Source of the DNA: a bacterium
GTDB taxonomy: Bacteria; BMS3Abin14
Reading direction: 5' to 3'
Length of the DNA stretch: 64,000 nt
Assembly (NCBI GenBank): GCA_029210965.1
Contig: JARGFZ010000006.1
Location: 1-64,000, forward strand
Shown in pieces: positions 26,868 through 34,695 of the stretch. The translations under genes and the position numbers were made by a program. The notes beneath the pieces were generated by a model, which did not search any database, was not told where the DNA came from, and worked only from the letters and a program-made list of their open reading frames with translations. The stretch's first letter is position 1. Every line of letters begins with the position of its first letter.

Positions 26868-27314
26868 TTAATCATCAATCCTCACATCCACAGCTGTCTG
26901 GCGTCTTTCAGTGACTTTAGGAAGCTTTATTTTCAGCACTCCGTCAACCAAAGCCGCACGCACTCCTGACCCATCCACGCTTACCGGGACCTCAACGATC
27001 CTCCTGAAAACCCCGAACTCCCGCTCCAGGCAGAGATATCTGAGGCACTCGCTGTCACCACCGCTGTGTTTGAAACCCTGGATGCTCAGTCGATCCCTGT
27101 CGAGTCTGATGTTCAGTTCATCCCGGCTCATGCCCGGGACCTCCAGCTCAACATGAACTTCTACCTCATCCTCAAAGATGTCCATGGGCGGATGTGAAGT
27201 CTCCCCGGCCCAATCCGGGGGAGAAGGCATTTTCCCGGAAACCTGGTGAACCAGACGGCTGAATTTCGTTAAACTCCAGCCCGTCTCCCATATGAAATCT
27301 CTTTTTCTCTTCAT
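26868..27314 (-). CDS. Small heat-shock protein, Hsp20 family
   Basis: 148 residues with a central alpha-crystallin domain (about 45-140): VEVHVELEVPGMSRDELNIRLD, then FRRIVEVPVSVD, and the conserved ALVDGVLKIKLPK. It is an ATP-independent holdase that binds unfolding proteins. It overlaps the galU stop by one base and precedes lon, consistent with a protein-quality theme. No heat-shock promoter or operator is visible in front of it. Confidence 0.93.
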   Translation of the reverse strand: MKRKRDFIWETGWSLTKFSRLVHQVSGKMPSPPDWAGETSHPPMDIFEDEVEVHVELEVPGMSRDELNIRLDRDRLSIQGFKHSGGDSECLRYLCLEREFGVFRRIVEVPVSVDGSGVRAALVDGVLKIKLPKVTERRQTAVDVRIDD

Positions 27315-28189
27315 TATTTTTTGGTAATAGCCATTTTATCAGCCATAAATTGCAGCAATCGGGGAGCAAGCTCATCATCCTTGAGAGCATAATGGATATT
27401 GGCTTTGAGGAGCCCCAGCCTGTCACCAGCGTCGTATCTTAAACCTTCAAACACCACTCCGTATACACCATCTGTTCCTGCAAGGCTGTTTAAGGCATCG
27501 GTAAGCTGGATCTCACCTCCGACACCTCTTTCCTGAGATTCAAGAAGAGAGAAAATATCTGGAGCCAGAATGTACCTTCCGATGACAGCTAAATTGGAAG
27601 GTGCAGTACCGGGCGGGGGTTTTTCCACAAAACTGTCAACACGATAGACACCAGCCTCTGTCTTTTGCCCCTGGATGATGCCGTACATGTGGGTCTGATC
27701 ATCAGGCACCTCCTGCAGAGCAACCACAGATTTCCCGGTCCTTGCAAAAATATCGAGGAGCTGTGCCAGACACGGCTTGGCGGCATCGATGAGGTCATCC
27801 GGGAGTATCACCGCGAAAGGCTCAAGACCCACAAGATCCCGGGCGCAAAGCACTGCATGCCCCAATCCAAGGGGTTCTTTCTGCCTGACAAAGGACACCT
27901 GGATCATACGGGAAATTTCCCTGATCCGTTGAAGCACCCCTTTGTCACCCTTCCTTTCGAGGAAGCTTTCCAGACCGGGATCAATATCAAAATAATCCTC
28001 CATGGCAGACTTACCTCTGGCTGTGACAAGTATCAGGTTGCTTATGCCTGAGGCGACGGCCTCGTCCACAACCTCCTGAATAAGAGGACGATCAACCAGC
28101 GGGAACAGCTCCTTGGGTACAACTTTGGTGGCAGGGAGGAACCGGGTTCCCATGCCTGCAGCAGGTAAAACAACTTTTCGAACTTCCAA
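27314..28189 (-). CDS. galU: UTP-glucose-1-phosphate uridylyltransferase
   Basis: About 291 residues. It makes UDP-glucose for envelope polysaccharides. The nucleotidyltransferase signature VRKVVLPAAGMGTRFLPATK is at the very N-terminus, with VVPKELFPLVDRP and later VILPDDLID and FVEKPPPG. I chose a TTG start at 28189 because AAAGGAG lies five bases before it and the protein then begins at the family's normal position; an upstream frame adds 10 residues without support. Confidence 0.95.
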   Translation of the reverse strand: MEVRKVVLPAAGMGTRFLPATKVVPKELFPLVDRPLIQEVVDEAVASGISNLILVTARGKSAMEDYFDIDPGLESFLERKGDKGVLQRIREISRMIQVSFVRQKEPLGLGHAVLCARDLVGLEPFAVILPDDLIDAAKPCLAQLLDIFARTGKSVVALQEVPDDQTHMYGIIQGQKTEAGVYRVDSFVEKPPPGTAPSNLAVIGRYILAPDIFSLLESQERGVGGEIQLTDALNSLAGTDGVYGVVFEGLRYDAGDRLGLLKANIHYALKDDELAPRLLQFMADKMAITKK

Positions 28190-28380
28190 AGGGACTCCTT
28201 TCCTGTAAAAAACTATCACGAAAATATAACAGAAAAGGTTAAGTAAATAAATGCAGTTATCGGTGAACAGTTAACGGTGAACTGTAACAAAAATGGAGTC
28301 AAAATAGTCACCTTGAACCCTGCAGATCAAGAATTTTACTGCAAATCGCAAATAGTCAACTGTTAACCGATTCTAACTGC

Positions 28381-28409
28381 TTGACAAATGATAGGGCTTT
28401 GAAAATAAT
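28381..28409 (+). promoter_or_regulatory. Sigma-70 promoter of tRNA-Leu
   Basis: A perfect -35 box TTGACA (28381-28386) is separated by 17 bp from AATAAT (28404-28409, one mismatch to TATAAT). The tRNA begins 15 bases after the -10 box. Confidence 0.8.
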
Positions 28410-28423
28410 GGGCCCTCAATTTT

Positions 28424-28510
28424 GCCGAAGTGGTGGAACTGGTAGACACGCCATCTTGAGGGGGTGGTGGGTTAACGCCCGTGCGAGTTCGAGTCTCGCC
28501 TTCGGCACCA
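28424..28510 (+). tRNA. tRNA-Leu (GAG)
   Basis: 87 nt with encoded CCA. The seven-base acceptor stem (GCCGAAG pairing with CTTCGGC), long variable arm and the GTTCGAGTC T-loop are visible. The anticodon stem CCATC/GGTGG encloses the loop TTGAGGG, giving anticodon GAG. It is followed directly by an intrinsic terminator. Confidence 0.95.
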
Positions 28511-28515
28511 TACAT

Positions 28516-28547
28516 AAAAAAATCGCCCCATCCGGGGCGTTTTTTTA
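28516..28547 (+). terminator. Intrinsic terminator of tRNA-Leu
   Basis: Stem CGCCCC (28524-28529) and GGGGCG (28534-28539) with a four-base loop, followed by seven T (28540-28546) and preceded by an A-run, so it could work on both strands. Confidence 0.9.
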
Positions 28548-28560
28548 TGTCCACGTGATT

Positions 28561-28652
28561 GGCGAGACGGGAACCTGGCCGCAAGGCCATTAGTGAGCTT
28601 GCCCGCCGCAGCTCCTAAAGAGCGGAGGTGGGAGTCTCGCCTTCGGCACCAT
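28561..28652 (+). pseudogene. Duplicated 3' end of tRNA-Leu
   Basis: A 21-base stretch at 28632-28652 exactly repeats the T-arm/acceptor end of the tRNA (28491-28511), including CCA. The sequence in front (28561-28631) is not a tRNA body, but begins with GGCGAGAC, which pairs with GTCTCGCC of the repeat and could fold as a long hairpin. It may be the scar of an integration event at the tRNA gene, or a decayed second tRNA copy. Confidence 0.65.
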
Positions 28653-28657
28653 CCAAT

Positions 28658-28687
28658 AAAAACGGCCCCTTCGGGGGCCTTTTTTAT
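28658..28687 (+). terminator. Intrinsic terminator after the tRNA-Leu 3' copy
   Basis: Stem GGCCCC (28664-28669) and GGGGCC (28674-28679) closed by a stable TTCG tetraloop and followed by seven T. Each copy of the tRNA 3' end thus carries its own strong terminator, with different stem sequences. Confidence 0.88.
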
Positions 28688-29128
28688 TGGAGTGCAAAGT
28701 GTAGAGTGCAGAGGAAAGGGATAGCCCAAAGGCCCAAAGAGGCACAGAACGTCCAGCGACCATAGACGTTAACCCGGAGTGTAAAAATTCTAATGTTCCT
28801 GCCTTATCTCATCTGCCACTTTTGGTGAGGATTTTCGTGAGGTCTTGATGTCCTTCACATATCTAGTTTGGTGTAATAAAAAGAACTCTGTAATCCGATC
28901 CTCGCTATACTCTGTTCTGAATGACCAACCAGGAGCCTCTAAGGACCTGAAATGTTATAGCTTTTGACTCTCTTCTGCATCCTGCGTTCTGCGTACTGCG
29001 TCCTGGTTAAAACTCTGCACTCTACACTCTCCTATCCTACACCTTCTTCTTCCTTGACATCCGACAAGACCTGCACTTTACTGTAACTAAGTGAACTATT
29101 TCACTCTTTCCGTTAGTTGGGGGTCAAG
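28688..29128. other. Intergenic region, possible gene remnant
   Basis: Heptamer repeats lie at both ends: GTAGAGT units at 28690-28715, CTGCGTT units at 28975-29003 and CACTCTA units at 29010-29032. On the minus strand, 28790-28954 is an open stretch of 54 codons without a start codon, which reads like ordinary protein (for example EYSEDRITEFFLLHQTRYV). It may be the tail of a decayed gene. Nothing else is seen. Confidence 0.4.
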
Positions 29129-29362
29129 ATGGAATATGACTGGACCCGCGTTAAGGGATACTCCATCACCGGTTGGAAAAACCGTTCCACAAAGTTCTTC
29201 ATGGGCTTCCTGGGCTTTTTGATCCTGGTTTCCTTCCTCGGATCTGCACCCTTCTGGATAACCTTCTCTTCACTTACTCCCATTCTCCTTCTTTACTTCC
29301 CACTGCTTGGCTTTATGATCGAAACCTTAGAAGGAGACTGGAAGGACTGGCATCCATGGTAG
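29129..29362 (+). CDS. Small membrane protein of unknown function
   Basis: 77 residues from the ATG at 29129, which has GGGGG seven bases upstream. Two closely spaced hydrophobic helices (about residues 22-41 and 46-63) form a likely membrane hairpin. The ends are charged and tryptophan-rich (MEYDWTRVKGY at the start, GDWKDWHPW at the end). I do not recognise the family. It stands alone before the PerR-like regulator. Confidence 0.6.
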   Translation: MEYDWTRVKGYSITGWKNRSTKFFMGFLGFLILVSFLGSAPFWITFSSLTPILLLYFPLLGFMIETLEGDWKDWHPW

Positions 29363-29567
29363 AACAGCAGTACCCGGTACCCGGTGCCCGGTAGGCAACA
29401 AACAAGATCAAGACCACAGCCAAATTCCGCACACATTATTACTCCACACCTAAAATGTAATATTTACTTTCAGCCCTTTAAATATTATGCTCCGACCTTG
29501 AGGTCTGACCAATCGGCGGAAAACTTAACTAACACAATGGTGAATAGAGACAAATGAGGGATGACAA

Positions 29568-29984
29568 ATGAGGGATATCGAAAAGATCGTTAAAAGGTTT
29601 CGTGAAGCAGGTTTGAAGATCACACCTCAGAGGCTGAGCATCTTTAAGCTTCTCCAGAGAAACCGCACTCATCCCTCAGCGGAGGACATCTACCGGGAGA
29701 TCCTCAAGGTCCACCCCTCGATCTCCTTTACGACAGTTTACAAAACCCTGCAGACCCTGAGGGACATGGGCGAACTTCAGGAGTTAAGCATCAACCCCGA
29801 AAGATCGCACTTCGATCCGGACATGAGCGAGCACGCCCATACCTTCTGCAGATCCTGCAAGCAAATCGGTGACCTTGAAATTACCCCGGAAACCCATCTT
29901 CTGAAACTGCCAAATGAACCGCACAGCTTTGAAGTTCATAGTGTTCAGGTGCACGCCGTGGGCCTTTGTGGGGAATGCCGGTGA
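29568..29984 (+). CDS. Fur-family regulator, PerR-like
   Basis: 138 residues: an N-terminal winged helix (LKITPQRLSIFKLL, SISFTTVYKTLQTL) and a C-terminal metal-binding dimer domain. It has the two structural zinc CxxC pairs (C94/C97 and C134/C137) and the regulatory ligands expected of PerR: H35, D83, H89, H91 and D102. It probably senses peroxide by metal-catalysed oxidation and represses oxidative-stress genes. The immediately downstream rubredoxin-like gene supports PerR over Fur. Upstream is a CCCGGTA heptamer array (29371-29393). Confidence 0.85.
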   Translation: MRDIEKIVKRFREAGLKITPQRLSIFKLLQRNRTHPSAEDIYREILKVHPSISFTTVYKTLQTLRDMGELQELSINPERSHFDPDMSEHAHTFCRSCKQIGDLEITPETHLLKLPNEPHSFEVHSVQVHAVGLCGECR

Positions 29985-30055
29985 GGCAGAACGTAGAACG
30001 TAGAATGTAGAACACAGAATAAACATTGAACATTGAACATTGAAGGGAGTATGAC

Positions 30056-30163
30056 ATGGCAGTATTCAAGTGCAAGGAGTGCGGCGAGACCAAAGAGGGC
30101 CGCTGTAAACCCAGGAAGTGCCAGGCCTGCGGGGCGACGGAGAGCTTTGAGAAGCAGGAGTAA
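30056..30163 (+). CDS. RCKP-type rubredoxin-like microprotein
   Basis: Only 35 residues, but clearly a gene: ATG at 30056 with GGGAG six bases upstream, a zinc/iron knuckle C6KEC9, the RCKPRKC motif, a second C22QAC25 knuckle and a charged tail. The RCKP-type rubredoxin-like domain is known from anaerobes, often next to PerR and rubrerythrin or desulfoferrodoxin genes. It probably binds one iron or zinc with four cysteines and may act in electron transfer to peroxide-reducing enzymes. It follows the PerR-like gene by 71 bp and is probably co-transcribed with it. Confidence 0.85.
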   Translation: MAVFKCKECGETKEGRCKPRKCQACGATESFEKQE

Positions 30164-30168
30164 AAGAC

Positions 30169-30229
30169 GTGAAGCGTGAAGCGTGAAGCGTGAAGCGTGA
30201 AGCGTGAAGCGTGAAGCGTGAAGCGTGAA
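30169..30229. repeat. Heptamer tandem array GTGAAGC, 8.7 copies
   Basis: Eight perfect copies of GTGAAGC plus five bases, beginning five bases after the stop codon of the rubredoxin-like gene. Perfect identity suggests recent slippage expansion, so copy number may vary between strains. Confidence 0.97.
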
Positions 30230-30351
30230 AACAAAAATTCAATCCAGTTAATTGTCAAGCATGCAGTTGAGAAAATTGAGGTGCATGTTGCTTTTTTGAC
30301 ATTTCGGATAACAGATTACTGATAACCGATCACCGATTGACTGATCTGTGA

Positions 30352-31119
30352 TCAGTCAATCTCCACAACCATCCCATCCTCGGCAACGATTACCTCCCCC
30401 TCAAAGTGTCTCATCGCCTCTTTCATGATGGCCATGGACCCTGAACCCGGATTGATATGACACAGGATCAGTTTTTTGGAACCGCACATCTGGGCAAGGT
30501 CACCCGCCTGGGCCGGGTTCATGTGTCCTTCCACCAACATCCCCGGGCCAGCGGCGCATTCGGCAACAAGAGCATGATCCGCCGAGCTTGCCAGATCCAT
30601 CAGTTCATCGGTGGCCTGGCCGTCACCGGTGATAACGATCCCGCAATTACCCGCATCTACAGTATCAATACGCCACGCCAGGTTGGGCACAGAGTGAGAG
30701 GTTAGCGCAGCATTGATAATACATCCGGTCCATGAAAGCTCGCCATGGGTCCATTCCTCGAGGGTCAGGCGGAACCCGGCAGGAGCTACATTATGCGCCC
30801 AGATCGCCTGAAGGTTACGGTAATGTTCATGGAGCCCCCGGGGACCAAGAATGAGCAGGGGTGAGGTTCTGGCTAGTTCCCCGGAGCACAAGGCAAACAG
30901 GAGGGGTGCCAGATCCGCGCAATGATCCATGTGAAAATGAGTGAACAGGAGAAGATCAATATCCCGGAGATCGACACCACCGTGCCGGACAAGACCCCAG
31001 GCGGATCCCGGCCCCAGATCTATGACCACGGTCCGGCCACCCACCCTGACAAGATGACAGGGTGCAGACCTCCCGCTCTGAGGAATAGCCGTACCGGAGC
31101 CAATTGTGATGTACTGCAT
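30352..31119 (-). CDS. Metallo-beta-lactamase-fold hydrolase (RNase Z-like)
   Basis: 255 residues from the ATG at 31119 (GGAGG seven bases upstream). It has the metal-binding THFHMDHCADL motif, further histidines in TSHSVPNLAWRI and the aspartate in VITGDGQATDEL, and a late LCHINPGSG. The early YITIGSGTAIPQSGRSAPCHLV is characteristic of the RNase Z/AtsA-like branch of the superfamily. It is shorter than tRNase Z (over 300) and lacks an obvious exosite arm, so I call it only a hydrolase. It is divergent from the BamD-like gene. Confidence 0.85.
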   Translation of the reverse strand: MQYITIGSGTAIPQSGRSAPCHLVRVGGRTVVIDLGPGSAWGLVRHGGVDLRDIDLLLFTHFHMDHCADLAPLLFALCSGELARTSPLLILGPRGLHEHYRNLQAIWAHNVAPAGFRLTLEEWTHGELSWTGCIINAALTSHSVPNLAWRIDTVDAGNCGIVITGDGQATDELMDLASSADHALVAECAAGPGMLVEGHMNPAQAGDLAQMCGSKKLILCHINPGSGSMAIMKEAMRHFEGEVIVAEDGMVVEID

Positions 31120-31321
31120 GTGGTTTCCTCCGGAAACGAGTATGGGAGTGTGGGGGTATGGGAGGCACTTCAACCCATTACCCATTACCGTTCTTGACAC
31201 AATCACGTCTTCTTCTACATACTAGGCGAAAATCTGATTGTGTACCAGACTATCCGGCAGGCTATCGGAAACCCCTGGAGCCTGCCAGATTTGTCAATTG
31301 TTACCGTCCCTGGAGGCAACC

Positions 31322-32023
31322 CTGAAAATAAAACCGTTTAAAATAGCCCTGATACTGGTCCTTTCATTCCTTGCATTTTCCTGCTCGGCTCCTATTCTCC
31401 AGGAATCAACCCCGGAGGAAAGGGTTAGCGATGCTCGGAAGGATATAAAAAAACGCAAAAATGAGAAAGCATACGAGACCCTCGAAGAGCTGAGATTTGT
31501 TACAGCCGGTACCCGTCTCGGGGGGGAGGTGCAGTTTCTCCTTGGAGAAGCCGGATTTAATTTGGGCAAGTATCCTGAAGCGGAATCACACTACGCTACT
31601 TACCTGAATACATATCCAGACGGTCCATTTTCCGAACAAGCTGTCTACAAGCAGGCATTGTCAAAGGTAAAACAGATCCAGAAACGGAAAATAACCGGTA
31701 AATCATATATACCCCATGACAGGGATATTTCCTTGCTCAGGGAAGCAAGGATCCTCTTCGAAATATATGTGGAAAAATACCCGGACGGAGAATGGATCGA
31801 AGTTGCCACACAGCGGGCAGAGGAACTCCTGACCAAGGAGGGCCAGCACGAACTGGGGATAGCCTCTTTCTACCTCAAGAAAAAAAATCCGCATTCTGCC
31901 ATTGAAAGGGCTAAGCGGATAATGAACGGCAGCTACCCCAACACTATCAAGACTGAGGCTCGGGAGCTCATCCGCAAAGCCGAGGAATCACTACCTCAGA
32001 CAGAGGATGGCCAGAACCTCTGA
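31322..32023 (+). CDS. BamD-like outer-membrane assembly lipoprotein
   Basis: About 233 residues. A lipoprotein signal with lipobox LAFSC is followed by TPR-like repeats typical of BamD/YfiO (AYETLEEL, GEAGFNLGKYPEAESHYATYLNTYPDGP, EIYVEKYPDGEWIEVA). BamD is the essential lipoprotein partner of BamA in beta-barrel assembly. No ATG or GTG stands before the signal sequence. The best start is CTG at 31322, with GGAGG five bases upstream. An in-frame TTG at 31298 without a ribosome-binding site is the alternative. A TPR gene follows 61 bp downstream. Confidence 0.8.
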   Translation: MKIKPFKIALILVLSFLAFSCSAPILQESTPEERVSDARKDIKKRKNEKAYETLEELRFVTAGTRLGGEVQFLLGEAGFNLGKYPEAESHYATYLNTYPDGPFSEQAVYKQALSKVKQIQKRKITGKSYIPHDRDISLLREARILFEIYVEKYPDGEWIEVATQRAEELLTKEGQHELGIASFYLKKKNPHSAIERAKRIMNGSYPNTIKTEARELIRKAEESLPQTEDGQNL

Positions 32024-32084
32024 TTCCGACAAACTGCTCGCAGCGTGATGGATTGTTCTGACACGCTTCGAGGTGGAGGACAGG

Positions 32085-32819
32085 ATGGATTTTAAGCAGC
32101 TTACAGTCGCGGAGATCGATGACCTTATTAGTCACGGACAGTTCGATGAGGCTGAAGAGGCCCTCATCTCGATCTACCAAAAAAATCCTGATTTTGCAGA
32201 TATCTGTAACAGATTGGGCCAGATCTACTACCTGAAAGGTGAGTACACCAGTGCCAGGGAGTTCCTCGATAAGGCCGTGCGCTTGAACCCGGATTACACG
32301 GAGGCATCCCTTAACCTCGCCGTCACACTCAATGAGATGAAACAGTACGGGCGGGCCAAGGAGGTAATCGAAAAGGCACAGCTCAGAGCCACCCGGAAAA
32401 GGACCGCCTTGGAACCGTTCATCGCAGGGAAGCTTGCCAACAAACACAAGGAGATCGGAGATATTTACCGTGAACTGGGTATGTTCCTGGAGAGTATTGT
32501 GGAGTATCGAAAAGCCCTCAACGTCTCCCCCGGATTCCCTGATATCCAGGTCAAGCTGGCCGTTACACTTCGCGAATTAGGAATGACTGATGAGGCCCTG
32601 GACATTCTGACCAGAGCCACCGAGCATCGACCCGACTACATGGATGCACGCATCCAGCTGGGGATCACCTATTTTTCCAGGGGTTTCCTTGACAGGGCTA
32701 AAGAACAATGGGAACAGGTGCTGAAAACAGATCCTTCTCATACCAAAGCACTCATGTATATGAGCTTTCTTAATAAAAACACCGGTATGGCATCTAACAA
32801 CTCCGCAAGCATTACCTAA
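32085..32819 (+). CDS. Tetratricopeptide-repeat protein
   Basis: 244 residues, with GGAGGACAGG directly before the ATG at 32085. It is made almost entirely of about six TPR units (for example FDEAEEALISIYQKNPDFADICNRLGQIYYLKGEY and the following repeats). There is no signal peptide, so it is probably cytoplasmic. TPRs mediate protein contacts; no catalytic domain is present. It lies between two envelope genes, suggesting a scaffold role in envelope assembly, but this is only context. Confidence 0.85.
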   Translation: MDFKQLTVAEIDDLISHGQFDEAEEALISIYQKNPDFADICNRLGQIYYLKGEYTSAREFLDKAVRLNPDYTEASLNLAVTLNEMKQYGRAKEVIEKAQLRATRKRTALEPFIAGKLANKHKEIGDIYRELGMFLESIVEYRKALNVSPGFPDIQVKLAVTLRELGMTDEALDILTRATEHRPDYMDARIQLGITYFSRGFLDRAKEQWEQVLKTDPSHTKALMYMSFLNKNTGMASNNSASIT

Positions 32820-32970
32820 ACCATTGTCTTGACAGGGGTTTTTGCGAAGCCTATCATTTAAATCTACTTTTGAGGTTTGAGGTTGGGAGTTTGACCTTCG
32901 GGGTTGAGGGTAGAACCCCTTTACAGAATACGCATATTATACAGGGGCCCTTTTAAAAAAGGAGAGCACC

Positions 32971-34044
32971 ATGAAGCGAACAGGCTATGCTGTGGCCGCG
33001 GCTGTTACTGCGCTTGTCGTGTTGACCTTACTGACGACCGCGCCATGCATTTCACAAGCCTCAGGAAAAGTTCACATCGTTGTAAAGGGTGATACACTTT
33101 GGGACATCACGTCCTTCTATCTGTACGACCCCTTCCAGTGGCCGCAGGTGTGGAGCGTCAATCGCGAGATTGAAAATCCTCACCTTATTTATCCCGGCCA
33201 GGAGATAGTGATCCCTGAAATGACTGCCAGGACAGCTCCTCCTCCCCAGGAACCCAGACCGCTCCTGCCGCCGCCTCCTCCGCCAGAGCCTGTAACCGCA
33301 GAATCCGTCCAGGCAGAACCCGAGCCTATGCCTGAGATCGAACCGGAACCAGCTCCAGTGACCGAAGAGGTCAAACAGGAGATGATCCTGGCAATGAGTA
33401 CCTACGGATTCATTATAGATGACGAGGAGATCGGGATCGGAACCATCACATCCACTGAGGAGAACCGGCTCCTTATCACTGCGGGAATGAAAGTTTATGT
33501 TGAATCAGAAGGAAAAACACCACTGCTGACCGACCGCCGCTATTCCATTGTCCGTGTATTTGACCAGGTCTCTCACCCGGTAACCAAAAAGAAGATCGGA
33601 TTCCTGGCGAGGGTTCTCGGTGACTTGAATGTGGTGCATTCAAAGGGGAAGCTCTCCACAGCTATCGTTGGAGAGGTCTACAAGGAAATCCAGGTGGGCG
33701 ACCATGTCATTGAACACCTCGACTACATGACCTGGATCCCGAAGGAAGAGAACGATCTTGCAGGTGACCTCACTGGCTACATTTTGATCAACACTGAGGG
33801 CCAAACCATCATGGGTAAAGGTAATGTCGTTTTCATAGACCTGGGGATAGAGGATGGCCTGAAGACTGGTGACACTCTGGATCTGGTAGGAACGAAAAAA
33901 ACTGTGGGGGGTGTGGTGACACCCCCGCAGATCATCGGGGAAATTCAGGTGCTCGTTCCTCGACCGGGAACTTCAATGGCCAGGATCACCAAGAGTTTTC
34001 GGGATATCGGACTCGGCACCGAAGTGGTGACAGCCACCCGGTAG
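32971..34044 (+). CDS. LysM-domain periplasmic protein
   Basis: 357 residues. A signal peptide (about 1-30) is followed by one LysM domain (about 34-82: VVKGDTLWDITSFYLYDPFQWPQVW...YPGQEIVIP), which binds peptidoglycan. A proline/glutamate-rich linker (about 88-132) spans the periplasm. The C-terminal 220 residues, rich in beta-strands (GTITSTEENRLLITAGMKVYVE, FIDLGIEDGLKTGDTLDLVG), are not a domain I recognise by name; similar LysM proteins occur in deltaproteobacteria. GGAGAG lies eight bases before the ATG. It is convergent with secG, with 10 bp between stops. Confidence 0.85.
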   Translation: MKRTGYAVAAAVTALVVLTLLTTAPCISQASGKVHIVVKGDTLWDITSFYLYDPFQWPQVWSVNREIENPHLIYPGQEIVIPEMTARTAPPPQEPRPLLPPPPPPEPVTAESVQAEPEPMPEIEPEPAPVTEEVKQEMILAMSTYGFIIDDEEIGIGTITSTEENRLLITAGMKVYVESEGKTPLLTDRRYSIVRVFDQVSHPVTKKKIGFLARVLGDLNVVHSKGKLSTAIVGEVYKEIQVGDHVIEHLDYMTWIPKEENDLAGDLTGYILINTEGQTIMGKGNVVFIDLGIEDGLKTGDTLDLVGTKKTVGGVVTPPQIIGEIQVLVPRPGTSMARITKSFRDIGLGTEVVTATR

Positions 34045-34054
34045 GAGATAAAGC

Positions 34055-34444
34055 CTACTGAGCCTTAGTGCCTGTCTCCTCCCCGGTGGCAGAAGGAATG
34101 GATGCGCCCCCATCCGGAGTTTGGGAAGCTTCAGGGACAACCTCCGGTGAAGTTTGGGCCGGGAACTGTGCGGGAACCTCTTGCGCTGCTGGGAGTTGAA
34201 CACCGCCCATCCTGTTGGCGGACGAAACATAAGCCAACCCGAGGGATGTCACCATGAAGCACACCGCCGCTGCGGTCGTCAGCTTTGCCATGAACCCTGC
34301 GGGCCCTGCGCCACCGAACAGGGTCTGGCTTGAGCCACCGAAAGCGGCTCCCATTTCAGCTCCCTTCCCCGTCTGGAGCAGGACCACAAGAATAAGGAAC
34401 ACTGCAACAGCGATGTGAAGGATTTTAATCAGAAGGATCAGCAT
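34055..34444 (-). CDS. secG: Preprotein translocase subunit SecG
   Basis: 129 residues: two transmembrane helices (about 2-22 and 52-72) separated by the conserved loop LLQTGKGAEMGAAFGGSSQTLFGGAGPAGF, followed by a proline/alanine-rich cytoplasmic or periplasmic tail of low complexity. It is the small accessory subunit of the SecYEG channel. It is the last gene of the gap-pgk-tpiA-secG cluster, as in many bacteria, separated from tpiA by a 158-bp repeat element. Confidence 0.93.
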   Translation of the reverse strand: MLILLIKILHIAVAVFLILVVLLQTGKGAEMGAAFGGSSQTLFGGAGPAGFMAKLTTAAAVCFMVTSLGLAYVSSANRMGGVQLPAAQEVPAQFPAQTSPEVVPEASQTPDGGASIPSATGEETGTKAQ

Positions 34445-34535
34445 TGTTTTATAAACCTCCAGTTCAGTAATCAGAAATAAGGGAACCGTGAACCGAACAC
34501 ATTAACGCTGTACTTTTTTTTGTCAACTCCAAACC

Positions 34536-34692
34536 TTGACAGGGTCGCAAAAAGTCCGTTATCGGCTTTTTGCTCCTCGGAAAGGGAAAAGCGTGGTTTT
34601 CCCTTTCCTCACAGATCAATGACTTATATCGACAGTCATTGATCCGGGCGCCCCCCTCGGGGCGCGTTGATGACTTTTTGCGAAATCATCAA
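34536..34692 (+). repeat. MITE-like five-hairpin element, copy A
   Basis: About 157 bp, in the orientation where the unit begins TTGAC...TCGCAAAAAGTC. The five stems are CAAAAAG/CTTTTTG, GGAAAGGGAAAA/TTTTCCCTTTCC, GATCAATGACT/AGTCATTGATC, GCGCCCC/GGGGCGC (imperfect here) and GATGA/TCATC at the end. The element ends 3 bp from the tpiA stop codon and splits tpiA from secG. Confidence 0.88.
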
Positions 34693-34695
34693 CCT

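Noticed and set aside
26663-26878. 71-codon open frame between hsp20 and lon
   Set aside because: It runs through three GC-rich hairpins that recur elsewhere between genes, has no good ribosome-binding site, and its composition is that of repeats.
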